From Terebella lapidaria (taxonomy: Eukaryota; Annelida; Polychaeta; Terebellida; Terebellidae): a stretch of 64,000 nt of DNA. The notes below the pieces were generated by a model that was given only the letters and a program-made list of their open reading frames with translations, was not told the DNA's origin and made no database searches. Made by a program: the position numbers and the translations under genes. The stretch spans positions 22,729,667-22,793,666 of the forward strand of contig OX424568.1 in NCBI GenBank assembly GCA_949152475.1. Direction: 5' to 3'. Below, one piece after another: positions 12,076-25,450 of the stretch (position 1 is its first letter; each line of letters opens with the position of its first letter).

Positions 12076-15000
12076 TCGTATCAAGTTGAAAATTTGTGTG
12101 TCTTAATCAGACAATGTCTGACCCACATTTTATCATAGAAATTGGTGGGTACTATCGAATTATGTTATTTACTCCCAGTCACCTACTGATAGAGATTATT
12201 CCCATCGATATAACATTTTCTTGATGTGAAATTATGAAATCAAAATCTATGTATAGCGTCATCAGATTCATATTAAATAACGGGTTATTGTAGCAGAATT
12301 GGTTTTGATGTATAAAGATATCCATACAGTTAAACAACGACACTGCCACGGATTACAAAAGCCCATAAGTGATACTCGATGCTATAACATCTGAATCTTT
12401 CCACATGTGAATGTGGTAGCTCTAGAAGCTTTGAATATTTCTACGTGTGAACATACAGGCCTGAAATATTTCCACATGGGAACGTAGAAGTCCTAAATAT
12501 TTCCAGGTGAAGTTTCTATGTACGAACGCGGTACCTCCCAAAATGACCGTCTGTGAACGTGAATGCTAGGTACCCTTGGACATCTTATATGTGAACGCGG
12601 TGGCTTTGAATGATTCCATATGTGAATGTAGTAATTAATACTCGTACGTGTGTATGCCATAATATTTCCTGTTTCCACCTCTGGACGGGAAATCCTGATT
12701 GCTTCTACCTGCAAGTTCTTTTTCAAAAAAGACGCCCACTTTTTCTTCTGCGCATGTGACCAATGGGGTTCCGTAGACTAGCAATCATCACCACTTCATT
12801 TTTCGCTGTTTCATGACCCCGAAACCTATTTTATGATGTCGATGGTTTATCCATACGTTATCACAGTAGACCTCATGGTCATAATTGTGACGTATAGCAA
12901 CATGATTTATTGATGGGAAGGCATTAACAAAACGCCAATGAGCTACACGTATTTCACAGGTCCATAACAGCGTGATCAGCAACTTTGTGACAGGACACCA
13001 CACGCCGGATAAAACATGCACTTCTATTATGGGGTAATGGCAATGCACCAGATATGATGGCGTCTTCAGGTTTCTTCCGCTCGGCATATTGACCCATTTG
13101 ATAGTTACTTGGTTCACCAGGAGGTGTACTATGCTATAGCATGTGACAATATATGAGTACCAAAAATTTGAATAGCATTTTGTCATTACTTTTCACTAGT
13201 GACAGTGACATAATATTCTTGTCTACGTTGTAACCAAATCAGTATTAATGTGTGAGATATTTTGTGAAAAAAAAAATTTATGTGAAAAAAAAACTGCACA
13301 CGAAATAACAAATCAATATCAGCCATAGATAGTTTTGTTTTGGATGATCGTATCAAGTTGAAATTTTGTGTGTCTCAATCATGTATAATGCCGCACTTTT
13401 TCACCAAATTTCAGAATTTTATCTAGAAAATTCAAGAAGTTGGCAATCTAACCCAATATGAAATTTCAGGACTACATGGAATTTCAGAGTCTGCACAAAA
13501 AACCCAACTTATCTGACGTATGAGTTATATAATGCTTCAAAATAAACACATCTTAATATACACCAACTTCGCATTCAGAATCCAAAATCAAAATGTATAG
13601 GCATAAACACGAATAAAGACCTGATTTTGAAATTAATTTGATTCCATTTTGGACTGGAATTTATCATTGAGGAAGATTACCAGCTTTTTCATTTTTTGAG
13701 ATAAAATTCTGAAATTTGTTGAAAAATTACGGCATTATACCCAATTAAGACAAAAAAAAATTAAAGTTCATCCGAATATCCAAAACAAAATTACGGCCAA
13801 AAAGCGTGTTTCACTGAAAGATGAATTTGACTTTACCAACTGTCGCTATCGGAAAGGCGTGGATGTCATCTATCCGTGATAAAGCCGGTGAACAGTTCAT
13901 GTCAAGTCATGGGATAATAAATCTTACTGAACACAATCTCTAGGACTAGTATATCGCCCAGTATACTAACGCGCACATTTACCATTCACCAACATAATTA
14001 GGTTGGCTACATTTGCATGTTTCTGTCGTTTATGGTCATTGTTTAACATGGTTATCAGCTCGTTTTCGGTACTCCAAGTTGTCAATAAATTAGGTGATTT
14101 ACATGAAAAGCTCTTGTGATAATTTCATGAAATGGTCAACAAAGCAGCTCTTTGTCTCTGTGGTGGTTTAGAAAACAAATCCTCCTCGTCTGTTAGTGGG
14201 AACGAAGCAAATGCTTCGTTCTTTCACCATGGGCAATATCACTTTATGCCACAGGCGTTAATATGAAACGGATGGTCTGTACACTGAATTTCCTATCCAA
14301 AAAAGATAAGCTTGCGTGACCTCATCACTTCTAGACAAGAATTACGTACCATCAGATGCGGAAGCCTCGTTATCCATATGACAATATCGTTATATTAGTT
14401 TTGATTAGATTTCATAATTATGACAACCTCTTACGACATAAAACTGCTACTTTGGGCAAATCTAATTTGTCTGATCTGTTATACATGAGGATCGAACTGT
14501 TTCATGTCACACTAAAATAACTGCCATTAACAGGGTTGTCATCAAAGTGTCGCACCCGTCCACGTGAAGTGGACGACTGGTTCATATCAAGTGACGGTAG
14601 CATAAATCTTACTTAGCATAATGTCCAGGTCATTGTCCAGGGATATACACACAGTGCACATCTGTCTCAGACCACCGACTGATGGAGTTGTCAGGTGATA
14701 TTGAATGTTTTATCAACGGCATTGTATCACGCCCACATATGGGAAATTTATATATTTATATGTCTGTGCTCATATACATGTGCGCAGTATGTATGTAATG
14801 AAAGTATGAATGTTATTTTGATCATATGGATACATGCTAAACATGGCATGATTTGGTTGTTTGTTAAGAACAATTGATACTGATATTACGTGACTACCAC
14901 TATCTAGTAATTAAATGCCAACTGAACTGAAATTGACCAGAACAAAGGAAAAGTTTAACCAGAAAGGGTTCCTACATATATCGTAATAAAATCACTCAAT

Positions 15001-18000
15001 GCATGTGTTAATAATATAAAACAGGCAATCGGTGTAAAAACACTGAACTCAGTGTGCGCGATCTGATCACTTTTTTGAATGAACGACACACCAAGATTAT
15101 TAAGGCATTTTGGCAGAAATGCCTTTATGGTTTTGTCAGAATGTTTTTTTTTTCTTCCGCCGTTTTCGTCGAGAACGCCCCGACGGATCGACTTGAAATT
15201 TTCACCACTGTTCAGACATTTTATGTAGATGTGCTGTATAGTTTTGAAGCCGGATCCGAGGTCCGTGAGGTCCGTAAGGATGAAATTGAGGTCATTTTTT
15301 GGACTTAGTTTCCGTGCGATAACTCAAAAATCAGTCAGGCAATGGCTGCAACACTTTGCATGGAGGTTTATATATCAACAGGGAAGAACCCTATCGATTT
15401 TGGGATCAATCCGTCAAACGACCTTCGACCCAGAGGTCAAAAGATTTTTCACCCAGTCATCCTTGAGGTTTCCTGCATATCTCGGAAACGGTGCGTCGTA
15501 GGACAAAACAGACGTTATTTTTGGACTCGTCGCCCTAGACAAACATGTCTAAGGGGTATTAGGGATGACCTTTGACCTTGACCTTGAATTTTTCTGCCGA
15601 TTCGGCATTTTTCGTTTTATAATAATAATATAATAATAATAATTTTTCGTTTTCATCGCTATCTCGGAAACAGTGCGTTGTAGAGCGAAACAGACGTTAT
15701 TTTCGGACTCGTCGCCCTAGACAAACATGTCTAAAGTGTATTAGGGATGACCTTTGACCTTCACCTTGAATTTTCTTGCCGAGTCGGCATTTTTCGTTTT
15801 CGTCGATATCTCGGAAACGGTGCGTCGTAGAGCTGAACAGACGTTATTTTCGGACTCGTCGCTGTAGACAAACAAGTCTAAGGGGTAGTATGGATGAACT
15901 TTGACCTTGACCTTAAATCGGCATTTTTCGTTTTCGTCAATATCCCGGAAACAGTGCATCGTACAGCGAAACGGATGATATTTTCAGACTCGTCGCTCTA
16001 GACAAACATGTCAAGGGGTATTAGGGATGACCTTTGACCTTGACCTTGAATTGTTCTGCTGAGTCTGCATTTTTCGTTTTTGTCGATATCTCGGAAACGG
16101 TGCGTCGTAGAGCGAAACGGACGTTATTTTTGGACTCGTCGCCCTAGACAAACATGGCTAAGGGGTAATAAGGATGACCTTTGACCTTGACCTTGAATTT
16201 TTCTGCAGAGTCGTCATATTTCGTTTTCGTCGATATCTCGGAAATGGTGTGTCGTAGAGCTAAACGGACGCTATTTTTGGACTCATCGCCCTAGACAAAC
16301 ATGTCTAAGGGGTATTAAGGATGACCCTTGACCTTGACCTTGAATTTTTCAAACATGTCTAAGGGGTAATAAAGATGACCTTTGACCTTGACCTGGAATT
16401 TTTCAGCCGAGTCGGGATTTTTCGTTTTCGTCGATATCTTGGAAACGGTGCGTCGTAGAGCGAAACGGACGTTATTTTCGGACTTGTCGTTCTAGACAAA
16501 CCAGTCTAAGGGGTACTAGGGATGACCCTTGACCTTGACCTTGAAGTTTTCTGCCGAGTCGGCATTTTTCGTTTTCGTCGATATCTCGGAAACGGTGCGT
16601 CGTAGAGCGAAACCGACGTTATTTGCAGACTCGTTGCCCTAGACAAACATGTCTAAGGGGTATTATGGATGAACTTTGGCCTTGACCCGAAATTTCTTCG
16701 CCGAGTCGGCACTTCGTTTTCGTTGATATCTCGGAAACGGCGCATCGTAGAACGAAACGGACGTTATTCTCGGAGACAAACATGTCTAAGGGGTATTATG
16801 GATGAACTTTGGCCTTGACCTGAAATTTTTTTGGCCAGTCGGCACTTTTCGTTTTCGTCGATATCTCGGAAACGGTGCGTCGTAGAGCAAAACGGACATT
16901 TTTTCGGACGCGTGGCCCTAGACAAACATGTCTAAGGAGTATTATGATGAACTGGCATTGACCCGAATTTTTTTTGCCAAGTCGGCACTTTCCGTTTTCG
17001 TTGATATCTCGCAAACGGTGCGTCGTAGAGCGAAACGGACGTTATTTTTGGACTCGTCACCTTAGAAAAACATGTCTAAGGGGTATTATGGATGAACTTT
17101 GACCTTGACCGGAAACTTTTTTGCCAAGTCAGCATTTTTCGTTTTCGTCAATATCTCAGAAACGGTGCGTCGTAGAGCGAAACGGACATTATTTTCGGAC
17201 TCGTGGCTCTAGGCAAACATGTCTAAGGGGTATTACAGATGAACTTTGAACATGACCTGAAATTTTTTCGGCTGAGTTGACATTTTCCATTTTCGCCGAT
17301 ATCTAGTATATATTATAAATTAATCATCACACCGAAATGCCTCCAAGGCATCTTTAGGCCTTGACGTCTAGTTCACACATGCGATGTTCCGATCATTCCA
17401 CATGAAATGCTAGTTTGACCACACTTTATTTATCTGATCGGCCTTGCAAGGACAATTGAAACGTTTCAGCACTACCACCTGGCGCTATCAGAGAGGCGTG
17501 GGTGTCATCAATCCACCAAAAAGCCGGCGAACACTTCATGTCAAGTCATAGGATAATAAATCTTACTGAGCACAATGCCTAGTACTGGTATAGTACCCCA
17601 TTGTAATACACCCGACATTTGGCTCGGATCATCAAGTAACGGAGTTGAACATTCACCAAGGTCATTACCATTCACCAACAGGATTAGGTTGGTTATATTT
17701 GCATGTTTCTGTCTTTATAGGCCATTGTATGACATGGATATAAGCTCATTTACAGTACTCCTAGTTGTTATTGAAATACATGTAAAGCTCTTGTGAACAT
17801 ACCACTTCAATGTAAAAGTCAAACGAGGAGGTCATTGTCTTGTCAATGTTTAGTTCTTACATTTTATTTAAATCACTCTATGACGCAGGTGTTGATATGA
17901 TATGGGCGGTTGTATGAAAACACTAGATACACCTTTATCCCAATTCAAAGGACTTTAGCTTGCGTGACCACATCATCTCTTTGGAAGTGTGACGTACCAC

Positions 18001-18350
18001 CAGATATGTCGACCTGTCATCTACATGGAAATATCATTAGTTCCGATCAGATTCAGGACGCCATCCTCTTACGACACGAAACTGCTAGTTTGCCCAAATT
18101 AAATTTTTCTGCTCTGTCTGACAAGATGTTCAAATTGTTCCATGTCGTGTTGAAGAAAACTACATTACAACCGGTTAACACTATAAGTGGCGTAGATGCC
18201 ATTTGACCATGGTGAAGTGAATGAATAAAGATTGGTTCATGTAGAGTCACCGTGTCATAAATTTTACTCAACATCTGTGTCTGACCACCTGATGGCTTTA
18301 TCACACGACACTGAACGTTTTGCCCAGGTTCGTGAAGTAGAGGCTGTGTC
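12075..18350 (+). repeat. Composite segmental duplication, copy A (about 6.25 kb)
   Basis: From the GACAATGTCTGACCCACATT landmark (12113) to the next such landmark (18356). Stretches such as 12493-13186 recur at 18737-19430 with an offset of exactly 6244 bases and are almost identical. The block holds module segments, a 13330-13800 spacer rich in AAATTTCAGAATTTTATC-type sequence, the array-bearing element E1 (15102-17371) and the start of the next module (17380-18350). High identity means recent duplication. Confidence 0.85.
15102..17371 (+). mobile_element. Array-bearing element E1, copy 1 (147-bp tandem repeat inside)
   Basis: Structure: left end AAGGCATTTTGGC; a unique head (15140-15480); about 12 tandem monomers (15480-17305); a unique tail; and a right end CCGAAATGCCTCC followed by AAGGCATC. 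The ends share an inverted AGGCATTT(C/T)GG core. Spacings of the marker ATCTCGG are mostly 143-148 bp (15661, 15808, 15942, 16088, 16235 and so on), so the monomer is about 147 bp. Each monomer holds TGACCTTTGACCTTGACC. A (TAA)n insert at 15617-15643 is absent from copy 2. Module copies at about 9858 and 30103 lack the element, giving an empty site. I infer a non-autonomous DNA element of the satellite-carrying MITE type known from bivalves; no transposase is visible. Confidence 0.75.
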
Positions 18351-21300
18351 TCAGACAATGTCTGACTCACATTTTATCATAGAAATTGGTGGGTACTATC
18401 GAATTATGTTATTTACTCCCAGTCACCTACTGATAGAGATTATTCCCATCGATATAACATTTTCTTGATGTGAAATTATGAAATCAAAATCTATGTATAG
18501 CGTCATCAGATTCATATTAAATAACGGGTTATTGTAGCAGAATTGGTTTTGATGTATAAAGATATCCATACAGTTAAACAACGACACTGCCACAGATTAC
18601 AAAAGCCCATAAGTGATACTCGATGCTATAACATCTGAATCTTTCCACATGTGAATGTGGTAGCTCTAGAAGCTTTGAATATTTCTACGTGTGAACATAC
18701 AGGCCTGAAATATTTCCACATGGGAACGTAGAAGTCCTAAATATTTCCAGGTGAAGTTTCTATGTACGAACGCGGTACCTCCCAAAATGACCGTCTGTGA
18801 ACGTGAATGCTAGGTACCCTTGGACATCTTATATGTGAACGCGGTGGCTTTGAATGATTCCATATGTGAATGTAGTAATTAATACTCGTACGTGTGTATG
18901 CCATAATATTTCCTGTTTCCACCTCTGGACGGGAAATCCTGATTGCTTCTACCTGCAAGTTCTTTTTCAAAAAAGACGCCCACTTTTTCTTCTGCGCATG
19001 TGACCAATGGGGTTCCGTAGACTAGCAATCATCACCACTTCATTTTTCGCTGTTTCATGACCCCGAAACCTATTTTATGATGTCGATGGTTTATCCATAC
19101 GTTATCAAAGTAGACCTCATGGTCGTAATTGTGACGTATAGCAACATGATTTATTGATGGGAAGGCATTAACAAAACGCCAATGAGCTACACGTATTTCA
19201 CAGGTCCATAACAGCGTGATCAGCAACTTTGTGACAGGACACCACACGCCGGATAAAACATGCACTTCTATTATGGGGTAATGGCAATGCACCAGATATG
19301 ATGGCGTCTTCAGGTTTCTTCCGCTCGGCATATTGACCCATTTGATAGTTACTTGGTTCACCAGGAGGTGTACTATGCTATAGCATGTGACAATATATGA
19401 GTACCAAAAATTTGAATAGCATTTTGTCACTACTTTTCACTAGTGACAGTGACATAATATTCTTGTCTACGTTGTAACCAAATCAGTATTAATGTGTGAG
19501 ATATTTTGTGAAAAAAAAATTAATGTGAAAAAAAAACTGCACACGAAATAACAAATCAATATCAGCCATAGATAGTTTTGTTTTGGATGATCGTATCAAG
19601 TTGAAATTTTGTGTGTCTCAATCATGTATAATGCCGCACTTTTTCACCAAATTCCAGAATTTTATCTAAAAAATTCAAGAAGTTGGCAATCTAACCCAAT
19701 ATGAAATTTCAGGACTACATGGAATTTCAGAGTCTGCACAAAAAACCCAACTTATCTGACGTATGAGTTATATAATGCTTCAAAATAAACACATCTTAAT
19801 ATACACCAACTTCGCATTCAGAATCCAAAATCAAAATGTATAGGCATAAACACGAATAAAGACCTGATTTTGAAATTAATTTGATTCCATTTTGGACTGG
19901 AATTTATCATTGAGGAAGATTACCAGCTTTTTCATTTTTTGAGATAAAATTCTGAAATTTGTTGAAAAATTACGGCATTATACCCAATTAAGACAGAAAA
20001 AAATTAAAGTTCATCCGAATATCCAAAACAAAATTACGGCCAAAAAGCGTGTTTCACTGAAAGATGAATTTGACTTTACCAACTGTCGCTATCGGAAAGG
20101 CGTGGATGTCATCTATCCGTGATAAAGCCGGTGAACAGTTCATGTCAAGTCATGGGATAATAAATCTTACTGAACACAATCTCTAGGACTAGTATATCGC
20201 CCAGTATACTAACGCGCACATTTACCATTCACCAACATAATTAGGTTGGCTACATTTGCATGTTTCTGTCGTTTATGGTCATTGTTTAACATGGTTATCA
20301 GCTCGTTTTCGGTACTCCAAGTTGTCAATAAATTAGGTGATTTACATGAAAAGCTCTTGTGATAATTTCATGAAATGGTCAACAAAGCAGCTCTTTGTCT
20401 CAGTGGTGGTTTAGGAAACAAATCCTCCTCGTCTGTTAGTGGGAACGAAGCAAATGCTTCGTTCTTTCACCATGGGCAATATCACTTTATGCCACAGGCG
20501 TTAATATGAAACGGATGGTCTGTACACTGAATTTCCTATCCAAAAAAGATAAGCTTGCGTGACCTCATCACTTCTAGACAAGAATTACGTACCATCAGAT
20601 GCGGAAGCCTCGTTATCCATATGACAATATCGTTATATTAGTTTTGATTAGATTTCATAATTATGACAACCTCTTACGACATAAAACTGCTACTTTGGGC
20701 AAATCTAATTTGTCTGATCTGTTATACATGAGGATCGAACTGTTTCATGTCACACTAAAATAACTGCCATTAACAGGGTTGTCATCAAAGTGTCGCACCC
20801 GTCCACGTGAAGTGGACGACTGGTTCATATCAAGTCACGGTAGCATAAATTTTACTCAGCATAATGCCCAGGTCATTGTCCAGGGATATAGAGACAACGC
20901 ACATCTGTCTCAGACCACCGACTGATGGAGTTGTCAGGTGATATTGAATGTTTTATCAACGGCATTGTATCACGCCCACATATGGGAAATTTATATATTT
21001 ATATGTCTGTGCTCATATACATGTGCGCAGTATGTATGTAATGAAAGTATGAATGTTATTTTGATCATATGGATACATGCTAAACATGGCATGATTTGGT
21101 GTTTTGTTAAGAACAATTGATACTGATATTACGTGACTACCACTATCTAGTAATTAAATGCCAACTGAACTGAAATTGACCAGAACAAAGGAAAAGTTTA
21201 ACCAGAAAGGGTTCCTACATATATCGTAATAAAATCACTCAATGCATGTGTTAATAATATAAAACAGGCAATCGGTGTAAAAACACTGAACTCAGTGTGC

Positions 21301-24300
21301 GCGATCTGATCACTTTTTTTAATGAACGACACACCAAGATTATTAAGGCATTTCGGCAGAAATGCCTTTATGGTTTTGTCAGAATTTTTTTTTTTTTTTT
21401 TCTTCCGCCGTTTTCGTCGAGAACGCCTTGACGGATCGACTTGAAATTTTCACCACTGTTCAGACATTTTATGTAGATGTGCTGTATAGTTTTGAAGCCG
21501 GATCCGAGGTCCGTGAGGTCCGTAAGGATGAAATTGAGGTCATTTTTTGGACTTCGTTTCCGCGCGATAACTCAAAAATCATTCAGGCAATGGCTGCAAC
21601 ACTTTGCATGGAGGTTTATATATCAACAGGGAAGAACCCTATCGACTTTGGGATCAATCCGTCAAACGACCTTCGACCTAGAGGTCAAAAGATTTTTCAC
21701 CCAGTCATCCTTGAGGTTTCCTGCATATCTCGGAAACGGTGCGTCGTAGAACAAAACAGACGTTATTTTTGGACTCGTCGCCCTAGACAAACATGTCTAA
21801 GGGGTATTAGGGATGACCTTTGACCTTGACCTTGAATTTTTCTGCCGATTCGGCATTTTTCGTTTTCGTCGCTATCTCGGAAACAGTGCGTCGTAGAGCG
21901 AAACGGACGTTATTTTCGGACTCGTCGCCCTAGACAAACGTGTCTAAAGTGTATTAGGGATGACCTTTGACCTAAACCTTGAATTTTCTTGCCGAGTCGG
22001 CATTTTTTGTTTTCGTCGATATCTCGGAAACGGTGCGTCGTAGAGCGGAACAGACGTTATTTTCGGACTCGTCGCTGTAGACAAACAAGTCTAAGGGGTA
22101 GTATGGATGAACTTTGACCTTGACCTTAAATTTTTCTGCGGAGTCAGCATTTTTCGTTTTCGTCAATATCCCGGAAACAGTGCATCGTACAGCGAAACGG
22201 ATGATATTTTCAGACTCGTCGCTCTAGACAAACATGTCAAGGGGTATTAGGGATGACCTTTGACCTTGACCTTGAATTGTTCTGCTGAGTCGGCATTTTT
22301 CGTTTTTGTCGATATCTCGGAAACGGTGCGTCGTAGAGCGAAACGGACGTTATTTTTGGACTCGTCGCCCTAGACAAACATGGCTAAGGGTAATAAGGAT
22401 GACCTTTGACCTTGACATTGAATTTTTCTGCAGAGTCGTCATTTTTCGTTTTCGTCGATATCTCGGAAACGGTGTGTCGTAGAGCTAAACGGACGCTATT
22501 TTTGGACTCATCGCCTAGACAAACATGTCTAAGGGGTATTAAGGATGACTCTTTTTTCGTTTTCGTCGCTATCTCGGAAACAGTGCGTCGTAGAGCGAAA
22601 CGGACGTTATTTTCGGACTCGTCGCCCTAGACAAACGTGTCTGAAGTGTATTAGGGATGACCTTTGACCTTCACCTTGAATTTTCTTGCCGAGTCGGCAT
22701 TTTTTGTTTTCGTCGATATCTCGGAAACGGTTCGTCGTAGAGCGGAACAGACGTTATTTTCGGACTCGTCGCTGTAGACAAACAAGTCTGAGGGGTAGTA
22801 TGGATGAACTTTGACCTTGACCTTAAATTTTTCTGCGGAGTCGGCATTTTTCGTTTTCGTTAATATCCCGGAAACAGTGCATCGTACAGCGAAACGGACG
22901 ATATTTTCAGACTCGTCGCTCTAGACAAACATGTCAAGGGGTATTAGGGATGACCTTTGACCTTGACCTTGAATTGTTCTGCTGAGTCGGCATTTTTCGT
23001 TTTTGTCGATATCTCGGAAACGGTGCGTCGTAGAGCGAAACGGACGTTATTTTTGGACTCGTCGCCCTAGACAAACATGGCTAAGGGGTAATAAGGATGA
23101 CCTTTGACCTTGACATTGAATTTTTCTGCAGAGTCGTCATTTTTCGTTTTCGTCGATATCTCGGAAACGGTGTGTCGTAGAGCTAAACGGACGCTATTTT
23201 TGGACTCATCGCCCTAGACAAACATGTCTAAGGGGTATTAAGGATGACCCTTGACCTTGACCTTGAATTTTTCTGCCGAGTCGGCATTTTTCGTTTTCGT
23301 CGATATCTCGGAAACGGTGCGTTGTAGAGCTAAACGGACGTTATTTTCGGACTCGTCGCCCTAGACAAACCTGTCTAAGGGGTATTAGGGAGGACCTTTG
23401 ACCTTGACCTTGAATTTTTCAAACATGTCTAAGGGGTAATAAAGATGACCTTTGACCTTGACCTGGAATTTTTCAGCCGAGTCGGGATTTTTCGTTTTCG
23501 TCGATATCTCGGAAACGGTGCATCGTAGAGCGAAACGGACGTTATTTTCGGACTTGTCGCTCTAGACAAACCTGTCTAAGGGGTACTAGGGATGACCCTT
23601 GACCTTGATCTTGAAGTTTTCTGCCGAGTCGGCATTTTTCGTTTTCGTCGATATCTCGGAAACGGTGCGTCGTAGAGCGAAACCGACGTTATTTGCAGAC
23701 TCGTCGCCCTAGACAAACATGTCTATGGGGGATTATGGATGAACTTTGGCCTTGACTCGAAATTTCTTCGCCGAGTCGGCATTTCGTTTTCGTCGATATC
23801 TCGGAAACGGTGCATCGTAGAACGAAACGGACGTTATTCTCGGAGACAAACATGTCTAAGGGGTATTATGGATGAACTTTGGCCTTGACCTGAAATTTTT
23901 TTGGCCAGTCGGCACTTTTCGTTTTCGTCGATATCTCGGAAACGGTGCGTCGTACAGCAAAACGGACATTTTTTCGGACGCGTGGCCCTAGACAAACATG
24001 TCTAAGGAGTATTATGATGAACTGGCATTGACCCGAATTTTTTTTGCCAAGTCGGCACTTTCCATTTTCGTTGATATCTCGCAAACGGTGCGTCGTAGAG
24101 CGAAACGGACGTTATTTTTGGACTCGTCACCCTAGAAAAACATGTCTAAGGGGTATTATGGATGAACTTTGACCTTGACCGGAAACTTTTTTGCCAAGTC
24201 AGCATTTTTCGTTTTCGTCAATATCTCGGAAACGGTGCGTCGTAGAGTGAAACGGACATTATTTCCGGACTCGTGGCTCTAGGCAAACATGTCTAAGGAG

Positions 24301-25450
24301 TATTACAGATGAACTTTGAACATGACCTGAAATTTTTTCGGCTGAGTTGACATTTTCCATTTTCGCCGATATCTAGTATATATTATAAATTAATCATCAC
24401 ACCGAAATGCCTCCAAGGCATCTTTAGGCCTTGACGTCTAGTTCACACATGCGATGTTCCGATCATTCCACATGAAATGCTAGTTTGACCACACTATATT
24501 TATCTGATCGGCCTTGCAAGGACAATTGAAACGTTTCAGCACTACCACCTGGCGCTATCAGAGAGGCGTGGGTGTCATCAATCCACCATAAAGCCGGCGA
24601 ACACTTCATGTCAAGTCATAGGATAATAAATCTTACTGAGCACAATGCCTAGTACTGGTATAGTACCCCATTGTAATACACCCGACATTTGGCTCGGATC
24701 ATCAAGTAACGGAGTTGGACATTCACCAAGGTCATTACCATTCACCAACAGGATTAGGTTGGTTATATTTGCATGTTTCTGTCTTTATAGGCCATTGTAT
24801 GACATGGATATAAGCTCTTTTACAGTACTCCTAGTTGCCATTGAAATACATGTAAAGCTCTCGTGAACATACCACTTCCATGTAATGGTCAAACAAGGAG
24901 GTCATTGTCTTGTCAATGTTTCGTTCTTACATTTTATTTAAATCACTCTATGGCGCAGGTGTTGATATGATATGGGCGGTTGTATGAAAACACTAGAACC
25001 ACCTTCATCCCAATTCAAAGGACTTTAGCTTGCGTGACCACATCACTTTTCTGGACGAGTGACATGTCGCCCTCGTCATCTACACGGAAATATCATTAGT
25101 TTCGATCATATTCAGTACGCCATCCTCTTATGACACGAAACTGCTAGTTTGCCCAAACTTAATTTGTCTGCTCTGTCTGACATGATGTTCAAATTGTTCC
25201 ATGTCATGTTGAAGAAAACTACATTACAACCGGTTAACACCATAAGTGGCGTAGATGCCATCTGACCATGGTGAGGTGGATGAATAGAAATTGGTTCATC
25301 TAGACTCACGATGTCACAAATCTTACTCAGCATCAAGACCAGTAATCGCCTGGAAATTCATACAGTGAACATCTGTCTCTGACCACGAACTAATGGCTTT
25401 ATCACATGACACTGGACGTTTCACCCAGGTTCATAAAATAGGGGCTGTGT
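18350..25450 (+). repeat. Composite segmental duplication, copy B (about 7.1 kb)
   Basis: Second copy of the block, colinear with copy A. It is longer mainly because its E1 array is about 0.83 kb longer. The segment 18737-19430 differs from 12493-13186 at only a few bases. The junction with copy A is tandem (head to tail). Confidence 0.85.
21345..24441 (+). mobile_element. Array-bearing element E1, copy 2 (expanded array)
   Basis: Same head, array and tail as copy 1 but 3097 bp against 2270 bp. The left end reads AAGGCATTTCGGCAG, which matches the inverted right end CCGAAATGCCT better than copy 1 does. The extra length is explained by a tandem duplication of a five-monomer block of 697 bp (marker GTCGCTGTAG at 22071 and 22768), one extra 147-bp monomer near 23262-23400, and lack of the (TAA)n insert of copy 1. 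About 18 monomers in all. Confidence 0.75.

Noticed and set aside
12788-13186. 132-codon minus-strand frame repeated at 19032 and 27356, with a relative at 32816-33112
   Set aside because: The three near-identical copies are simply recent duplicates. The older copy differs at about 40% of residues, and copies near 11.6 and 26.1 kb are frame-broken, so there is no sign of protein-level selection.
15054-15575. Open frames in the E1 head, repeated at 21362-21823
   Set aside because: Two overlapping frames are open and both run into the satellite; no transposase motif is present, and the copies are recent duplicates.
15480-17305. Regular repeats that could be taken for a CRISPR array
   Set aside because: Monomers are contiguous with no unique spacers, and the genome is eukaryotic; this is a satellite array.
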